This document shows positions 56,173-64,000 of a stretch of DNA of 64,000 bases, one piece after another. The stretch is from positions 6,262,001 through 6,326,000 of the forward strand of contig NZ_JBCJKP010000001.1 in assembly GCF_039503195.1 (NCBI RefSeq). Direction: 5' to 3'. The position numbers and the translations under genes were made by a program. Position 1 is the stretch's first letter. Every line of letters begins with the position of its first letter. Source of the stretch: Streptomyces mirabilis (GTDB lineage: Bacteria > Actinomycetota > Actinomycetes > Streptomycetales > Streptomycetaceae). The notes under the pieces are model-generated. The model was not told the DNA's origin. It was given only the letters and a program-made list of their open reading frames with translations, and made no database searches.

Positions 56173-57436
56173 CGAGGAAGACGGCGCCGGCGACCAGGGC
56201 GAGCAGACCGCCCGTGATGGCCAGGGCGGTGCCGATCCCGCTGGAACCGCCCTTCGCCGCCGCGGAGGCGGCCACCGGCGACGACGAGGCCTTGGCCCCC
56301 TGGTCTCCGGACGACACCGGCGTGTTGGACCCGGCGGACGCGGTCGCACCCGCCTGCACGCCGGTGTCGACGCCCTTCGGCGGCACCAGCTCACCCACCG
56401 GTGTGACCTTGCCGGCCGCGCTGAAGCCCCAGTCGAGCAGCCGCGCGGCCTCCTTGTAGACCTCGTTGTGCTCGTCCTTCTCCGGGTTCATCACGGTGAC
56501 AAGGAGCACCTTGCCGTTCCGCTCGGCGACACCGGTGAAGGTGGCGCCCGCGTTGGTGGTGTTGCCGTTCTTCACCCCCGCGATGCCCTGGTACGTGGAG
56601 ACGTCGGTGTCACCGGTCAGCAGCCGGTTGGTGTTCTGGATCTCGAAGGACTCGCGGGTCGTCTTCCCCTTGTCGTCCTTCTTCGTCTCGCCCGGGAACT
56701 TCGCCCGCACCGTCGAGCAGTACTCCCGGAAGTCCTTCTTCTGCAGCCCGGAGCGGGCGAACAGCGTCAGGTCGTACGCCGACGACACCTGGCCCGGCTG
56801 GTCGTAGCCGTCGGGGCTGACCACGTGCGTGTCGAGGGCCTGCAGGTCCTCGGCGTGCGCCTGCATGTCCTTGACCGTCTGCTCCACGCCGCCGTTCATC
56901 GCCGACAGCACGTGCACGGCGTCGTTGCCGGAGCGCAGGAAGACGCCGAGCCACAGATCGTGCACGCTGTACGTCTCCTCCTCCTTTATCCCCACCATGC
57001 TGGAGCCCGCGCCGATGCCCGAGAGGTCGGTGACGGCGACCTTGTGCTGCTCGGTGCTGGGGAACTTCGGCAGCACGGTGTCGGCGAAGAGCATCTTCAG
57101 CGTGCTCGCCGGGGGCAGCCGCCAGTGCGCGTTGTGGGCGGCCAGCACGTCGCCCGACTCGGCGTCGGTGACGATCCAGGAGCGTGCGGTCACATCCTTG
57201 GGCAGCACCGGGGCGCCCATGCCGAGGTCCACCTGCGTCCCGGCCTCCCCCAGCCGCGCTCCGCCCACCGTCGACATGTGCGCCGGGGGAGTCGCGCTCG
57301 GGCTCGCCGTCGGTGACGGTGACGACGACGGCTTGTCGGCCGCGAAGACGGGGACCGTCGTCGTCAGCGAAAGGGTCAACAGGGTGGCGGAAGTGACCAG
57401 CATCGATCGCCGGATGGTCTTCTTGGTGGCGGGCAC
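56126..57436 (-). CDS. D-alanyl-D-alanine carboxypeptidase (PBP5/DacA-like), C-terminally anchored
   Basis: 436 residues. Signal peptide RRSMLVTSATLLTLSLTTTV ends near PVFAA. Active-site SxxK is Ser111-Lys114 (PPASTLKML), SxN is SGN (FLRSGNDAVH) and the third motif is KNG in GIAGVKNGNTTNAG where KTG is usual. A Ser/Ala/Pro linker leads to a C-terminal helix TALAITGGLLALVAGAVFLV and basic end. It trims the D-Ala from peptidoglycan stem peptides. GTG 57436 is the likely start though a ribosome site is weak. Confidence 0.9.
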   Translation of the reverse strand: MPATKKTIRRSMLVTSATLLTLSLTTTVPVFAADKPSSSPSPTASPSATPPAHMSTVGGARLGEAGTQVDLGMGAPVLPKDVTARSWIVTDAESGDVLAAHNAHWRLPPASTLKMLFADTVLPKFPSTEQHKVAVTDLSGIGAGSSMVGIKEEETYSVHDLWLGVFLRSGNDAVHVLSAMNGGVEQTVKDMQAHAEDLQALDTHVVSPDGYDQPGQVSSAYDLTLFARSGLQKKDFREYCSTVRAKFPGETKKDDKGKTTRESFEIQNTNRLLTGDTDVSTYQGIAGVKNGNTTNAGATFTGVAERNGKVLLVTVMNPEKDEHNEVYKEAARLLDWGFSAAGKVTPVGELVPPKGVDTGVQAGATASAGSNTPVSSGDQGAKASSSPVAASAAAKGGSSGIGTALAITGGLLALVAGAVFLVNRRWPLPDLMRRRR

Positions 57437-57548
57437 GGTCGAGAAATTACAGGGCGTGGGCCGGGAAGTCCCCTCACCCGATGCTGGAGTCCCCTGGTCC
57501 CGGCCACCCCGGCGCCGGGTCCCGGCCGGCGACGGCGATACTGGACCC

Positions 57549-57791
57549 ATGAAGCTCAGCCGCCCCGTCTCCTGGTTCCTGCTCGTCTTCGGAGTATGGA
57601 GCTGGATCATCTGGGTCACTTTCGTCAAGAATTTGTGGAAGGACGGCAGCGGGCTCGCGTTCAACGACGCGGGGAATCCGACGGCGTACTTCTGGGTGCA
57701 CCTGACGCTCGCCGTCGTCTCCTTTGTCTTGGGGACGGTCGTCGGCGGCATCGGGTTCCGCGGACTGCGCGCATTGCGCCAGACGTCATAG
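57549..57791 (+). CDS. SCO4848-family small membrane protein
   Basis: 80 residues with two helices: SWFLLVFGVWSWIIWVTFVK and VHLTLAVVSFVLGTVVGGIG. Widely conserved in Streptomyces beside the D,D-carboxypeptidase gene, unknown role. GATACT (57537-57542) ends 6 bases before the ATG, suggesting a leaderless message. Confidence 0.82.
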   Translation: MKLSRPVSWFLLVFGVWSWIIWVTFVKNLWKDGSGLAFNDAGNPTAYFWVHLTLAVVSFVLGTVVGGIGFRGLRALRQTS

Positions 57792-57851
57792 CAACAGGGG
57801 ACAAACGGGGGACAACAGAACACAACGGCGGGCAACGGGGGATACGGCGTC

Positions 57852-59171
57852 TTGGTGATCGTCTTCGTACTGGTGGGACTGCTCGCCCTCGCCGCGGTCG
57901 CGGGGCTGTACTGGTACGTGTGGCGCCGTCTGGTGCGTGACACCACGTCCGGTCCGGGGCTCGCCCGGCGCGCGGGCACGGTGGTCTTCGTCGCCGGGCC
58001 GGTGTTGATGATCGCCGCGGTCACCGCGGAGCGCGCCGGTGCGCCCTTCCGGCTCCAGCAGGCGCTGGCCTGGCCGGGGTTCCTGTGGATGGCGCTGTCG
58101 ATCTACCTGCTGCTGGGGGTGGTGGCGGGAGAGGTCGTACGACCGCTGCTGCGCCGGGTCATGGAGCGGCGCGCGGCCCCCTCTGCGGCCGTATGGCACC
58201 CGGCACCCGTACGGCACCCGGCACCCGTACCGCACCCGGCACCCGTACCGCACCCGGAGCCGGTACCGCACCCGGAGCCGGTGCCGACGGGAGCGGCGGC
58301 CCCCCAGGAGCCCTCGCCCGCCGAACCGCCACGGCCCGTCACCACCCCCTCGCGGCGGCTCTTCGTCTCGCGTGCCGTCGGCGGGGCCGCCGCGGCCGTC
58401 GCCCTGGGGACCGTGGGACACGGGACGTACGGGGTGCTGCGCGGGCCTCGGGTGAAGCGGGTCACCGTGCCGCTGGCCAAACTGCCCCGGTCCGCGCACG
58501 GCTACCGGATCGCCGTCGTCAGTGACATCCACCTCGGCCCCACCCTCGGGCGGGACTTCTGCCGGCGGGTCGTCGACACGATCAACTCGACGCAGCCCGA
58601 CCTGATCGCGGTGGTCGGGGACCTCGTCGACGGGAGTGTGAAGGACCTCGGCCCCGCCGCGGCGCCTCTCGCGCGGCTGCGGGCACGGCACGGCTCGTAC
58701 TTCGTCACGGGCAACCACGAGTACTACTCCGGTGCCGCGCAATGGGTCAGGGAAGTACGGGAACTGGGTCTGCACCCGCTCGAGAACGCCCGGACGGAAA
58801 TGGCCGGATTCGATCTCGCGGGCGTCAATGACGTCGCGGGGGAGAGCGAGGGGCACGGGCCCGACTTCGGGAGGGCGCTGGGGGACCGGGACACCGCGCG
58901 GGCCGTGGTGCTGCTCGCCCACCAGCCGGTCCAGATCCACGACGCCGTCAAGCACGGTGTCGACCTCCAGCTCTCCGGGCACACCCACGGCGGCCAGCTC
59001 TGGCCGGGCAACTACATCGCGGAACTGGCCAATCCCACGGTCGCGGGCCTGGAGCGGTACGGCGACACGCAGTTGTACGTCTCCCGGGGCGCGGGCGCCT
59101 GGGGGCCGCCGACGCGGGTGGGCGCGCCGTCGGACATCACCGTCGTGGAACTGGCGTCCCCGCAAGCCTGA
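57852..59171 (+). CDS. Metallophosphoesterase with membrane N-terminus
   Basis: 439 residues. Three or four helices in the first 110 residues are followed by a Pro/His-rich linker with five HPAPV-type hexapeptides (encoded by 18-bp repeats at about 58194-58288) and a possible Tat-like or membrane segment. The calcineurin-like domain has SDIHLG (Asp225, His227), GDLVDG, GNHEYY (Asn288-His289) and GHTHGGQLW (His377, His379). YkuE-type homologues hydrolyse lipid or nucleotide phosphoesters. The start is TTG 57852 or the next codon GTG. Confidence 0.87.
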   Translation: MVIVFVLVGLLALAAVAGLYWYVWRRLVRDTTSGPGLARRAGTVVFVAGPVLMIAAVTAERAGAPFRLQQALAWPGFLWMALSIYLLLGVVAGEVVRPLLRRVMERRAAPSAAVWHPAPVRHPAPVPHPAPVPHPEPVPHPEPVPTGAAAPQEPSPAEPPRPVTTPSRRLFVSRAVGGAAAAVALGTVGHGTYGVLRGPRVKRVTVPLAKLPRSAHGYRIAVVSDIHLGPTLGRDFCRRVVDTINSTQPDLIAVVGDLVDGSVKDLGPAAAPLARLRARHGSYFVTGNHEYYSGAAQWVREVRELGLHPLENARTEMAGFDLAGVNDVAGESEGHGPDFGRALGDRDTARAVVLLAHQPVQIHDAVKHGVDLQLSGHTHGGQLWPGNYIAELANPTVAGLERYGDTQLYVSRGAGAWGPPTRVGAPSDITVVELASPQA

Positions 59172-59318
59172 GAACCGGCTGTGAAACAGGGGCGAAACGG
59201 TCTTTCCCAATACCCCGTCTGATTCTTCGGACACCTCTTCCCACAGACGAAACACCTGTGGTTGGGTGATCCGCGTCACTGGGGAGTGACACGGGGCGTG
59301 GCCTGGGGAGGGGCGCCG

Positions 59319-60875
59319 ATGCGATCGGTTCGCATACGGATTCTCGCGGTGCTGGTGGTACTGGCGGCCGTGGGTGTGGGCGGCTGGCAGTTACTGCCGT
59401 CGAAGGAGAACGGCAACAGGACCATCACGGTCGGGACGACGGACGCCGTCACGTCACTCGACCCGGCAGGCGCCTACGACGCCGGCTCCTGGGCCCTGTT
59501 CAGCAACGTGTTCCAGTCACTGCTGACGTTCGATCCCAGCGGCGCCGCCCCCGTGCCGGACGCGGCGAAGAGCTGCGGGTTCGTGGGCGCGGGACTGCGG
59601 ACCTACGCCTGTACCCTGCGCGACGACCTGACGTTCCCGAGCGGGAGCAAGGTGACCGCCGAGGACGTGAAGTTCTCCTTCGACCGCGTCAAGGCCATCA
59701 ACTCCGAGGTGGGGCCCGCGTCCCTGCTCTCCACCCTCGGCTCGGTGGACGCCCGGGGCCTCAAGGTCACCTTCCACCTGTCCTCGCCGGACGCCACCTT
59801 CCCCTTCAAGGTGGCCACCGGAGCCGGGTCGATCGTCGACCACACCCGCTACCCGAAGCACGCCCTGCGCAAGGACGCGGGCGCCGACGGCACCGGAGTG
59901 TACGTACTGAAGTCGTATACGAAGGACAAGCGGGCCGTCCTCGTGCCCAACAAGCACTACAAGGGCTCCGTCGAGGGGAGCGGCACGCCCACCGTGCTGC
60001 GCTACTACGCGACCCCCAAGGCGCTGGAGAGCGCCTGGAAGGCGAAGCAGGTCGACGTCGCGACGCGTCAGCTGCCGCCCGCGACGCTCGCCACCCTCTC
60101 GCCGAGCGACCCGAACCAGCACGTCACCGAGTCCGACAGCGCCGAGACCCGCAACCTCGTCCTCAACGTCCGCGCGAACTCGCCGCTGCACAACCGCCTC
60201 GTACGGCAGGCCGTCGCCGTACTGATCAACCGCGAGCAACTGGTCAGCCAGACCTACAAGGGGACGACCGATCCGCTGTACGGGCTGATCCCGGCGGGCA
60301 TCACGGGGCACTCGACGTCGTTCTTCGACGCCTACCCCAAGCCCGACGCGAAGAAGGCGAAGGCCCTGCTGGCCGAGGCCGGGGTGTCGACGCCGGTGCG
60401 CTTCACCTACGGGTACGCCGAGGGACGGGGCGCCGCCGGCGAGGAGGCCACCGAGCTCAAGCGTCAGCTGGAGGCGAGCGGCCTGTTCAAGGTGGACATC
60501 AAGGGCTACGAGTGGACCGACTTCCAGAAGCGGTACGCCGAGGGCCAGTTGGACGCCTGGGCGGTCGGCTGGGTCGCCGACTTCCCCGACCCGGACACCT
60601 TCAGCGCCCCGCTCGTCGGCACCGGCAACAGCATGAAGAACGGGTACAGCGACAAGGACGTGGACCGGCTGATTCAGGACAGTCAGCAGTACGAGGACCG
60701 CAGCCGCACGTCCGACGACTTCCAGACACTGCAGGAAATCGTGGCCCGCGATGTTCCCCTGATTCCCCTGTGGCAGCGCAAGGAGTATGTACTCAGCAGT
60801 GAGGACGTCGGAGGCGGCCAGTACCTGTCGGACGGGACCGGCGTCTTCCGCCTCTGGCGGCTGAGCTGGATATGA
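59319..60875 (+). CDS. ABC-type peptide-binding protein (SBP_bac_5)
   Basis: 518 residues. An N-terminal hydrophobic segment (RIRILAVLVVLAAVGVGGWQ) anchors or exports it; no lipobox cysteine is present, unlike most members. Family marks are TLRDDLTFPSGSKVTAEDVKFSFDR, RQAVAVLINREQLV, AVGWVADFPDPDTFSAPLVG and ARDVPLIPLW. It binds an oligopeptide or similar ligand. No permease lies beside it, so it is an orphan or partners elsewhere. ATG 59319 follows ggggagggg. Confidence 0.88.
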   Translation: MRSVRIRILAVLVVLAAVGVGGWQLLPSKENGNRTITVGTTDAVTSLDPAGAYDAGSWALFSNVFQSLLTFDPSGAAPVPDAAKSCGFVGAGLRTYACTLRDDLTFPSGSKVTAEDVKFSFDRVKAINSEVGPASLLSTLGSVDARGLKVTFHLSSPDATFPFKVATGAGSIVDHTRYPKHALRKDAGADGTGVYVLKSYTKDKRAVLVPNKHYKGSVEGSGTPTVLRYYATPKALESAWKAKQVDVATRQLPPATLATLSPSDPNQHVTESDSAETRNLVLNVRANSPLHNRLVRQAVAVLINREQLVSQTYKGTTDPLYGLIPAGITGHSTSFFDAYPKPDAKKAKALLAEAGVSTPVRFTYGYAEGRGAAGEEATELKRQLEASGLFKVDIKGYEWTDFQKRYAEGQLDAWAVGWVADFPDPDTFSAPLVGTGNSMKNGYSDKDVDRLIQDSQQYEDRSRTSDDFQTLQEIVARDVPLIPLWQRKEYVLSSEDVGGGQYLSDGTGVFRLWRLSWI

Positions 60876-60892
60876 CACGTGACGTGATCCCG

Positions 60893-60912
60893 CGGGGTGG
60901 CCCCCCACCCCG
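60893..60912. terminator. Short hairpin after the peptide-binding gene
   Basis: cggggtgg (60893-60900) pairs with ccaccccg (60905-60912), loop cccc, 18 bases after the stop. Confidence 0.5.
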
Positions 60913-60989
60913 GTGACATCGGGCTCTCGCCCAACGCGGCACCATGCGCGCACTATGTGCCGGAGGTGTGCGCACGGTGAGGGGCTGAG

Positions 60990-61403
60990 GTGTTGAGACG
61001 CAACGCGTTCCGGCTGCCCCGGCACCCGGCCTCCGTCGGACTCGCCCGGCGCCGGGTACGCGACCATCTGCGGGACTGGGGCCACGGCACCGACGACCCG
61101 GCCCTCACGGACGTCGTCCTGATCGTCTCCGAGCTCGCGACCGACGCCGTACGCCACGGACCTCTTCACGAAGGTCACGAAGGGGAGTTCGAGGTCGCGG
61201 TGACCGCCCTCGCCGACGGTTCCTGCTTCGTCGAGGTCTCCGACGAGGGCCTCGCCGTACCACGGCCGCGGCCGGTCTCCGTGGGGGAGGAGACCGGCCG
61301 CGGCCTGCACCTCGTGGAGGGCGTCGCCGTGGCGTGGGGGGTGTGGAGCCGGGGCCGCCACGGCAAGACCGTGTGGGCGCTCGTGGCGTCCCCGGCCCCG
61401 TGA
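60990..61403 (+). CDS. RsbW-like ATP-binding protein
   Basis: 137 residues of the HATPase_c_2 family: LIVSELATDAVRHGPLH (N-box region), FVEVSDEGLAVPRP (G1-like) and GRGLHLVEGVAVAWGV (G2-like). The conserved N-box Asn is replaced (ATDAVRHG instead of ATNAVRHG). Streptomyces has dozens of such anti-sigma/kinase-like proteins. It may inhibit a sigma factor or bind a partner, but none is nearby. GTG 60990 follows gaggggctgag. Only 1 base separates it from the convergent next gene. Confidence 0.83.
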   Translation: MLRRNAFRLPRHPASVGLARRRVRDHLRDWGHGTDDPALTDVVLIVSELATDAVRHGPLHEGHEGEFEVAVTALADGSCFVEVSDEGLAVPRPRPVSVGEETGRGLHLVEGVAVAWGVWSRGRHGKTVWALVASPAP

Positions 61404-61404
61404 A

Positions 61405-63471
61405 TCACGGCGCCGGGGTCGAGCCGTACGCCGTCAGGAAGCGGTCGCGGAAGGAGTTCATCTTCCAGACCGGGGTGTCCTGCTTCGGCTGCAGGCCGTC
61501 CGCCCAGTTCCAGGCGGCGATCTTGTCCAGGACCTTCGGGTCCTTGGCGACGATCGAGACCGGCACGTCACGGCTGGCGTGGTTGCCGCTGACCCGGGCG
61601 ATGGGCTGGTGGTCGCCGAGGAAGATCAGCACGGTGTTCTTGTTGCCGTACTTCACCAGGTAGTTGATGAGGCTCGACACCGAGTACTGGATGGACTTGC
61701 CGTACTCCTGCTTCGACTTGGTGGAGTCGGTGATGATGTCCGCGGGCTTCTTGCCGGCTTTCTCGATCGCGTTGTAGATCGAGCCGTCGCCGACCTGGTC
61801 CTGCGGGACCAGCTCGGGGATCGGCGCCCAGGGCTGGTGGCTGGAGGTCAGGATGATCGTCGACATCAGCGGCTTGTCGTGCTTCTTGCTGTGCACCAGG
61901 CGCTCGAACGCGGTCAGCGCGTACTGGTCGGGCATGGTCGACCAGCTGAACTTCGGGCCCTTGTAGCCGAGTTTGTGGGAGTCGTAGAGCTTGTCGATGC
62001 CGTAGAAATTCTGCTCGGGCCACGCCTTCTGGACGCCCGGCATCACGCCGACCGTGTCCCAGGCGCCCGTCTTCTTGAACGCGCCGGGGAGGGTCAGGCG
62101 CTCGCCCGCGGTGACGGTGCGGTAGCGCTGCTGGTTGCTGATCCACAGGCCCGACATGAAGGTGGAGTGACCCAGCCAGCTGCTTCCGCCGTACGTCGCC
62201 GAGGTCAGCCAGCCGCTCTTCGCCGCGAACCCGGCGTCGGTCAGCTTCTTGTTCTCGGCGGTGAGCGTCGCGTCGACGCCCGGCGCCATGACCGGGTCCT
62301 CGATCGCGCTGCGGCCGTAGCTCTCGATGAAGGTGATCATCATGTCCTTGCCGCGCAGCCCGGTGAGCAGCTGGTCGGGCGGCGTGTTGGCGAAGTCGTC
62401 CTTCTTCGCGATCTTGGCGAACTCGGCTTCGTCCCGCAGTGTCCGCCGCACCTGCTCCGCCTTGAACTGGAGGGCCTGCATGGTGTGCTCCGAAGCGATG
62501 GGTATCCCCGCGGCGTACTGCACGCCCAGCGCCGCGCAGGTGACCCAGGCGATGGCCAGCACCAGCGTCGTGCGGGTCGCCGTCTCGGTGTTCCGGGCCG
62601 CCAGGTTGCCCAGTCGGATCACCGACATCGTCGTGAGGGCGAGTACGGCGATCACGAGCGTCACGGCCAGGGCCGCGATGCCGAGCGCGCCACCCTTGCC
62701 GAACGTGTCCTGGAGGTATCCCAGCGCATCACTGAAGAGCGACCAGTCGAGGACGACGTTGAAGCCTCGCCCGAGGTATTCGTTGAAACCGATGTCGAGG
62801 AAGTTCACGACGGTCAGGGCGCCCAGGCCGAGCCCGGCGAACGCCGCCACGGCGATCCGCGGCTTGCGGGGCAGGACGATCAGCAGGGCGGCGCCGAAGA
62901 TCGCCTCCACCGGGAGACGCACGAAAGCGGCCAGCCGGACCTTGTCCGCCTGGGTCGGCATGAGCAGCGCGACGACCACGACAGCGAGGGCCACGGCGGT
63001 GGTGGTCCACGCGAGAACGCGGGCCGCTACCGGGTACTTCTCCCGCCACCCACCCCAGACGCGCCGCCACCCGCGTGGGCGGGGGGCGGTGGGGGTGTCG
63101 GCGTCGGACACGGCGGGGTCGGGTGCGGCGGCGGCCTGCTCCGGGGCGTCGACCTCGCCCTCCGGAACGTCGGCGTCCGGGGCTTCCGTCTCGGGGCTTT
63201 CCGTCTCAGTGATCTCGGTCTCGGATGTCTCGGTCGCAGACGTCTCCGCCTCGGGAGTCTCCGTCTCCGGGGCTTCCGTCTCCGGAGATTCCGTCTCCGG
63301 GGCTTCCGGGGCCTTCGCCTCCGGAGCGCTCACCTCGGGGGTCTCCGCCTCGGAGGTCTGGACGGTGTCCCTCGGGGCGGGGGCCTCCAGGGGTGTGACC
63401 TCCTGCGAGGGCTGGTCCTCCGGCGCCTCGTCCGTTTTCGACAGCTGTCGAGAGCTCGTGTTGAACGACAA
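61405..63471 (-). CDS. LTA-synthase-like sulfatase-family membrane protein
   Basis: 688 residues. A 140-residue acidic N-terminus with ETPE/ETESPETEAPE repeats precedes five helices (ARVLAWTTTAVALAVVVVAL, GAALLIVLP, IAVAAFAGLGLGALTVVNFLDIG and others) and an extracellular phosphotransferase domain: DMMITFIESYGRSAIEDP, TYGGSSWLGHSTFMSGLW, FLGDHQP (metal site). This is the sulfatase/LtaS-type family that transfers glycerol-phosphate to wall or lipid acceptors or cleaves sulfate esters. The TTG start has ggaagga 8 bases upstream. Upstream is a set of repeats like PHO boxes. Confidence 0.85.
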   Translation of the reverse strand: MSFNTSSRQLSKTDEAPEDQPSQEVTPLEAPAPRDTVQTSEAETPEVSAPEAKAPEAPETESPETEAPETETPEAETSATETSETEITETESPETEAPDADVPEGEVDAPEQAAAAPDPAVSDADTPTAPRPRGWRRVWGGWREKYPVAARVLAWTTTAVALAVVVVALLMPTQADKVRLAAFVRLPVEAIFGAALLIVLPRKPRIAVAAFAGLGLGALTVVNFLDIGFNEYLGRGFNVVLDWSLFSDALGYLQDTFGKGGALGIAALAVTLVIAVLALTTMSVIRLGNLAARNTETATRTTLVLAIAWVTCAALGVQYAAGIPIASEHTMQALQFKAEQVRRTLRDEAEFAKIAKKDDFANTPPDQLLTGLRGKDMMITFIESYGRSAIEDPVMAPGVDATLTAENKKLTDAGFAAKSGWLTSATYGGSSWLGHSTFMSGLWISNQQRYRTVTAGERLTLPGAFKKTGAWDTVGVMPGVQKAWPEQNFYGIDKLYDSHKLGYKGPKFSWSTMPDQYALTAFERLVHSKKHDKPLMSTIILTSSHQPWAPIPELVPQDQVGDGSIYNAIEKAGKKPADIITDSTKSKQEYGKSIQYSVSSLINYLVKYGNKNTVLIFLGDHQPIARVSGNHASRDVPVSIVAKDPKVLDKIAAWNWADGLQPKQDTPVWKMNSFRDRFLTAYGSTPAP

Positions 63472-63569
63472 CCCGGCGGTCCTTCCGTGCGAAGCCCGGT
63501 GGTGGCGCGGCGGACCAGGCTGAGGTCGAGGCCGCCTTCATCTGTTGGGTACGAGGTCGTACCGGCCGG

Positions 63570-63657
63570 TGTTCAATCATCCGGGTTTGCTTATGTTCAA
63601 GCGAGTCACCGAGCTTGTTCAAGCACCTCACTGTGCTTGTTAAAGCAGCTCACCGCG
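63570..63657. promoter_or_regulatory. PHO-box-like direct repeats upstream of the LTA-synthase-like gene
   Basis: Three 22-bp units tatgttcaagcgagtcaccg(ag), cttgttcaagcacctcactg(tg), cttgttaaagcagctcaccg(cg) cover 63592-63657, with an earlier TGTTCAA at 63570. Each unit splits into 11-bp halves gttcaannnnn and tcacnnnnnnn. Streptomyces PhoP binds 11-bp direct repeat units of the GTTCACC type, so this looks like a PhoP operator. It lies about 100-190 bases before the TTG start of the LTA-synthase-like gene. Confidence 0.5.
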
Positions 63658-64000
63658 TCGGAAGCGTCACCGTGACCTCGAGCCCCGCTCCCGGCGCCGT
63701 CCGTACCGCCACGTCACCCCCGTGCGCGGCCACCACTCCCTGCACGATCGCCATTCCCAGCCCGCTGCCCGCGCCACCGCCCGCCCGGAAGAACCGGTCG
63801 AAGATGCGCGCCGCGTCCTCCTCCGCCAGCCCGGGCCCCTGGTCCGCGACACACAGCCGTACGGTCCCGTCCTCCCGTTCGAGACCGAGCCGCACCGGCA
63901 CGTCGGCGGGCGTGTGGGTGCGTACGTTGGCCACCAGGTTGCCCAGCACCTGCCGCAGCCCCGACTCGTCGGCGTGCACCAGCAGTGTCCCGTCGGCGCC
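63650..64000 (-). CDS. Sensor histidine kinase, C-terminal part (gene cut by window edge)
   Basis: The visible 116 residues are the HATPase_c end: DESGLRQVLGNLVANVRTHT (N-box), LCVADQGPGLAEEDAARIFDRFF (G1 and F boxes) and GSGLGMAIVQGVVAAHGG (G2). The N-box asparagine is present, so it should bind ATP. The dimerisation and sensor domains lie beyond base 64000. The stop overlaps the repeat array shared with the LTA-synthase-like gene's control region. Confidence 0.9.
   Translation of the reverse strand, partial: GADGTLLVHADESGLRQVLGNLVANVRTHTPADVPVRLGLEREDGTVRLCVADQGPGLAEEDAARIFDRFFRAGGGAGSGLGMAIVQGVVAAHGGDVAVRTAPGAGLEVTVTLPTR

Overview
The window is a 64 kb piece of a high-GC (roughly 70 percent) actinomycete chromosome, almost certainly Streptomyces. 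The reasons are pervasive third-position G/C, frequent GTG starts with 4-nt GTGA overlaps, long Gly/Pro-rich linkers, DUF3017, DUF6350 and SCO4848-type genes, and several helix-turn-helix proteins with a membrane anchor. The order sucC-sucD ... purN-purH ... folD ... mdh ... betaine operon ... rocD-glyA ... trpS ... D-Ala-D-Ala carboxypeptidase matches the conserved core region I remember from S. coelicolor (about SCO4808-SCO4850; from memory, not checked).

Layout. 1-13.9 kb: sucCD, an HTH/sigma-like membrane protein, a DUF6350 membrane protein, purN-purH, a membrane-anchored HTH/peptidoglycan-binding protein, a secreted I36-type protein, a Gly/Pro/Tyr-rich membrane protein, and folD-DUF3017. 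14.1-22.5 kb: two paralogous HTH-TM proteins, a stretch of Streptomyces intergenic repeats, mdh, an uncharacterised three-gene membrane module, and a MarR-acetyltransferase fusion with an operator at its start codon. 22.8-30 kb: an osmoprotection operon (betaine aldehyde dehydrogenase, choline dehydrogenase-like GMC oxidoreductase, glycine betaine ABC transporter with a double-length permease). 30.1-33.2 kb: three carboxymuconolactone decarboxylase (CMD)/AhpD-type paralogues around a MocR regulator. 33.3-42.4 kb: an accessory cluster that should make 4-aminobenzoate (fused PabAB plus a PabC-like lyase) and activate or oxidise an aryl acid (two AMP ligases, a flavin monooxygenase, an ABM protein, a divergent DUF3050 protein). 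42.7-50.9 kb: a drug/metabolite transporter, a YgiB/YgiC-like lipoprotein plus ATP-grasp pair, rocD, glyA behind a ZTP riboswitch, trpS and a 2H phosphoesterase. 51-56 kb: a locus resembling the mycobacterial decaprenyl-phospho-arabinose pathway (DprE2, a frameshifted DprE1, PAP2, UbiA, GtrA), followed by YihY/BrkB. 56-64 kb: a D,D-carboxypeptidase, an SCO4848-family protein, a metallophosphoesterase, a peptide-binding protein, an RsbW-like ATPase, an LTA-synthase-like sulfatase and the 3' end of a histidine kinase.

How the genes connect. Several genes meet in one-carbon and purine metabolism. PurH consumes ZMP (AICAR), the ligand class sensed by the ZTP riboswitch in front of glyA. GlyA and FolD supply the folate one-carbon units PurN and PurH use, and PabAB/PabC make a folate building block. 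The most novel-looking parts are the 4-aminobenzoate cluster with its DUF3050 protein, the membrane module whose first two proteins share a short motif, the operator-like iterons inside the MocR gene, and the PHO-box-like repeats in front of the LTA-synthase-like gene. I saw no tRNA, rRNA, CRISPR array, insertion sequence or prophage.
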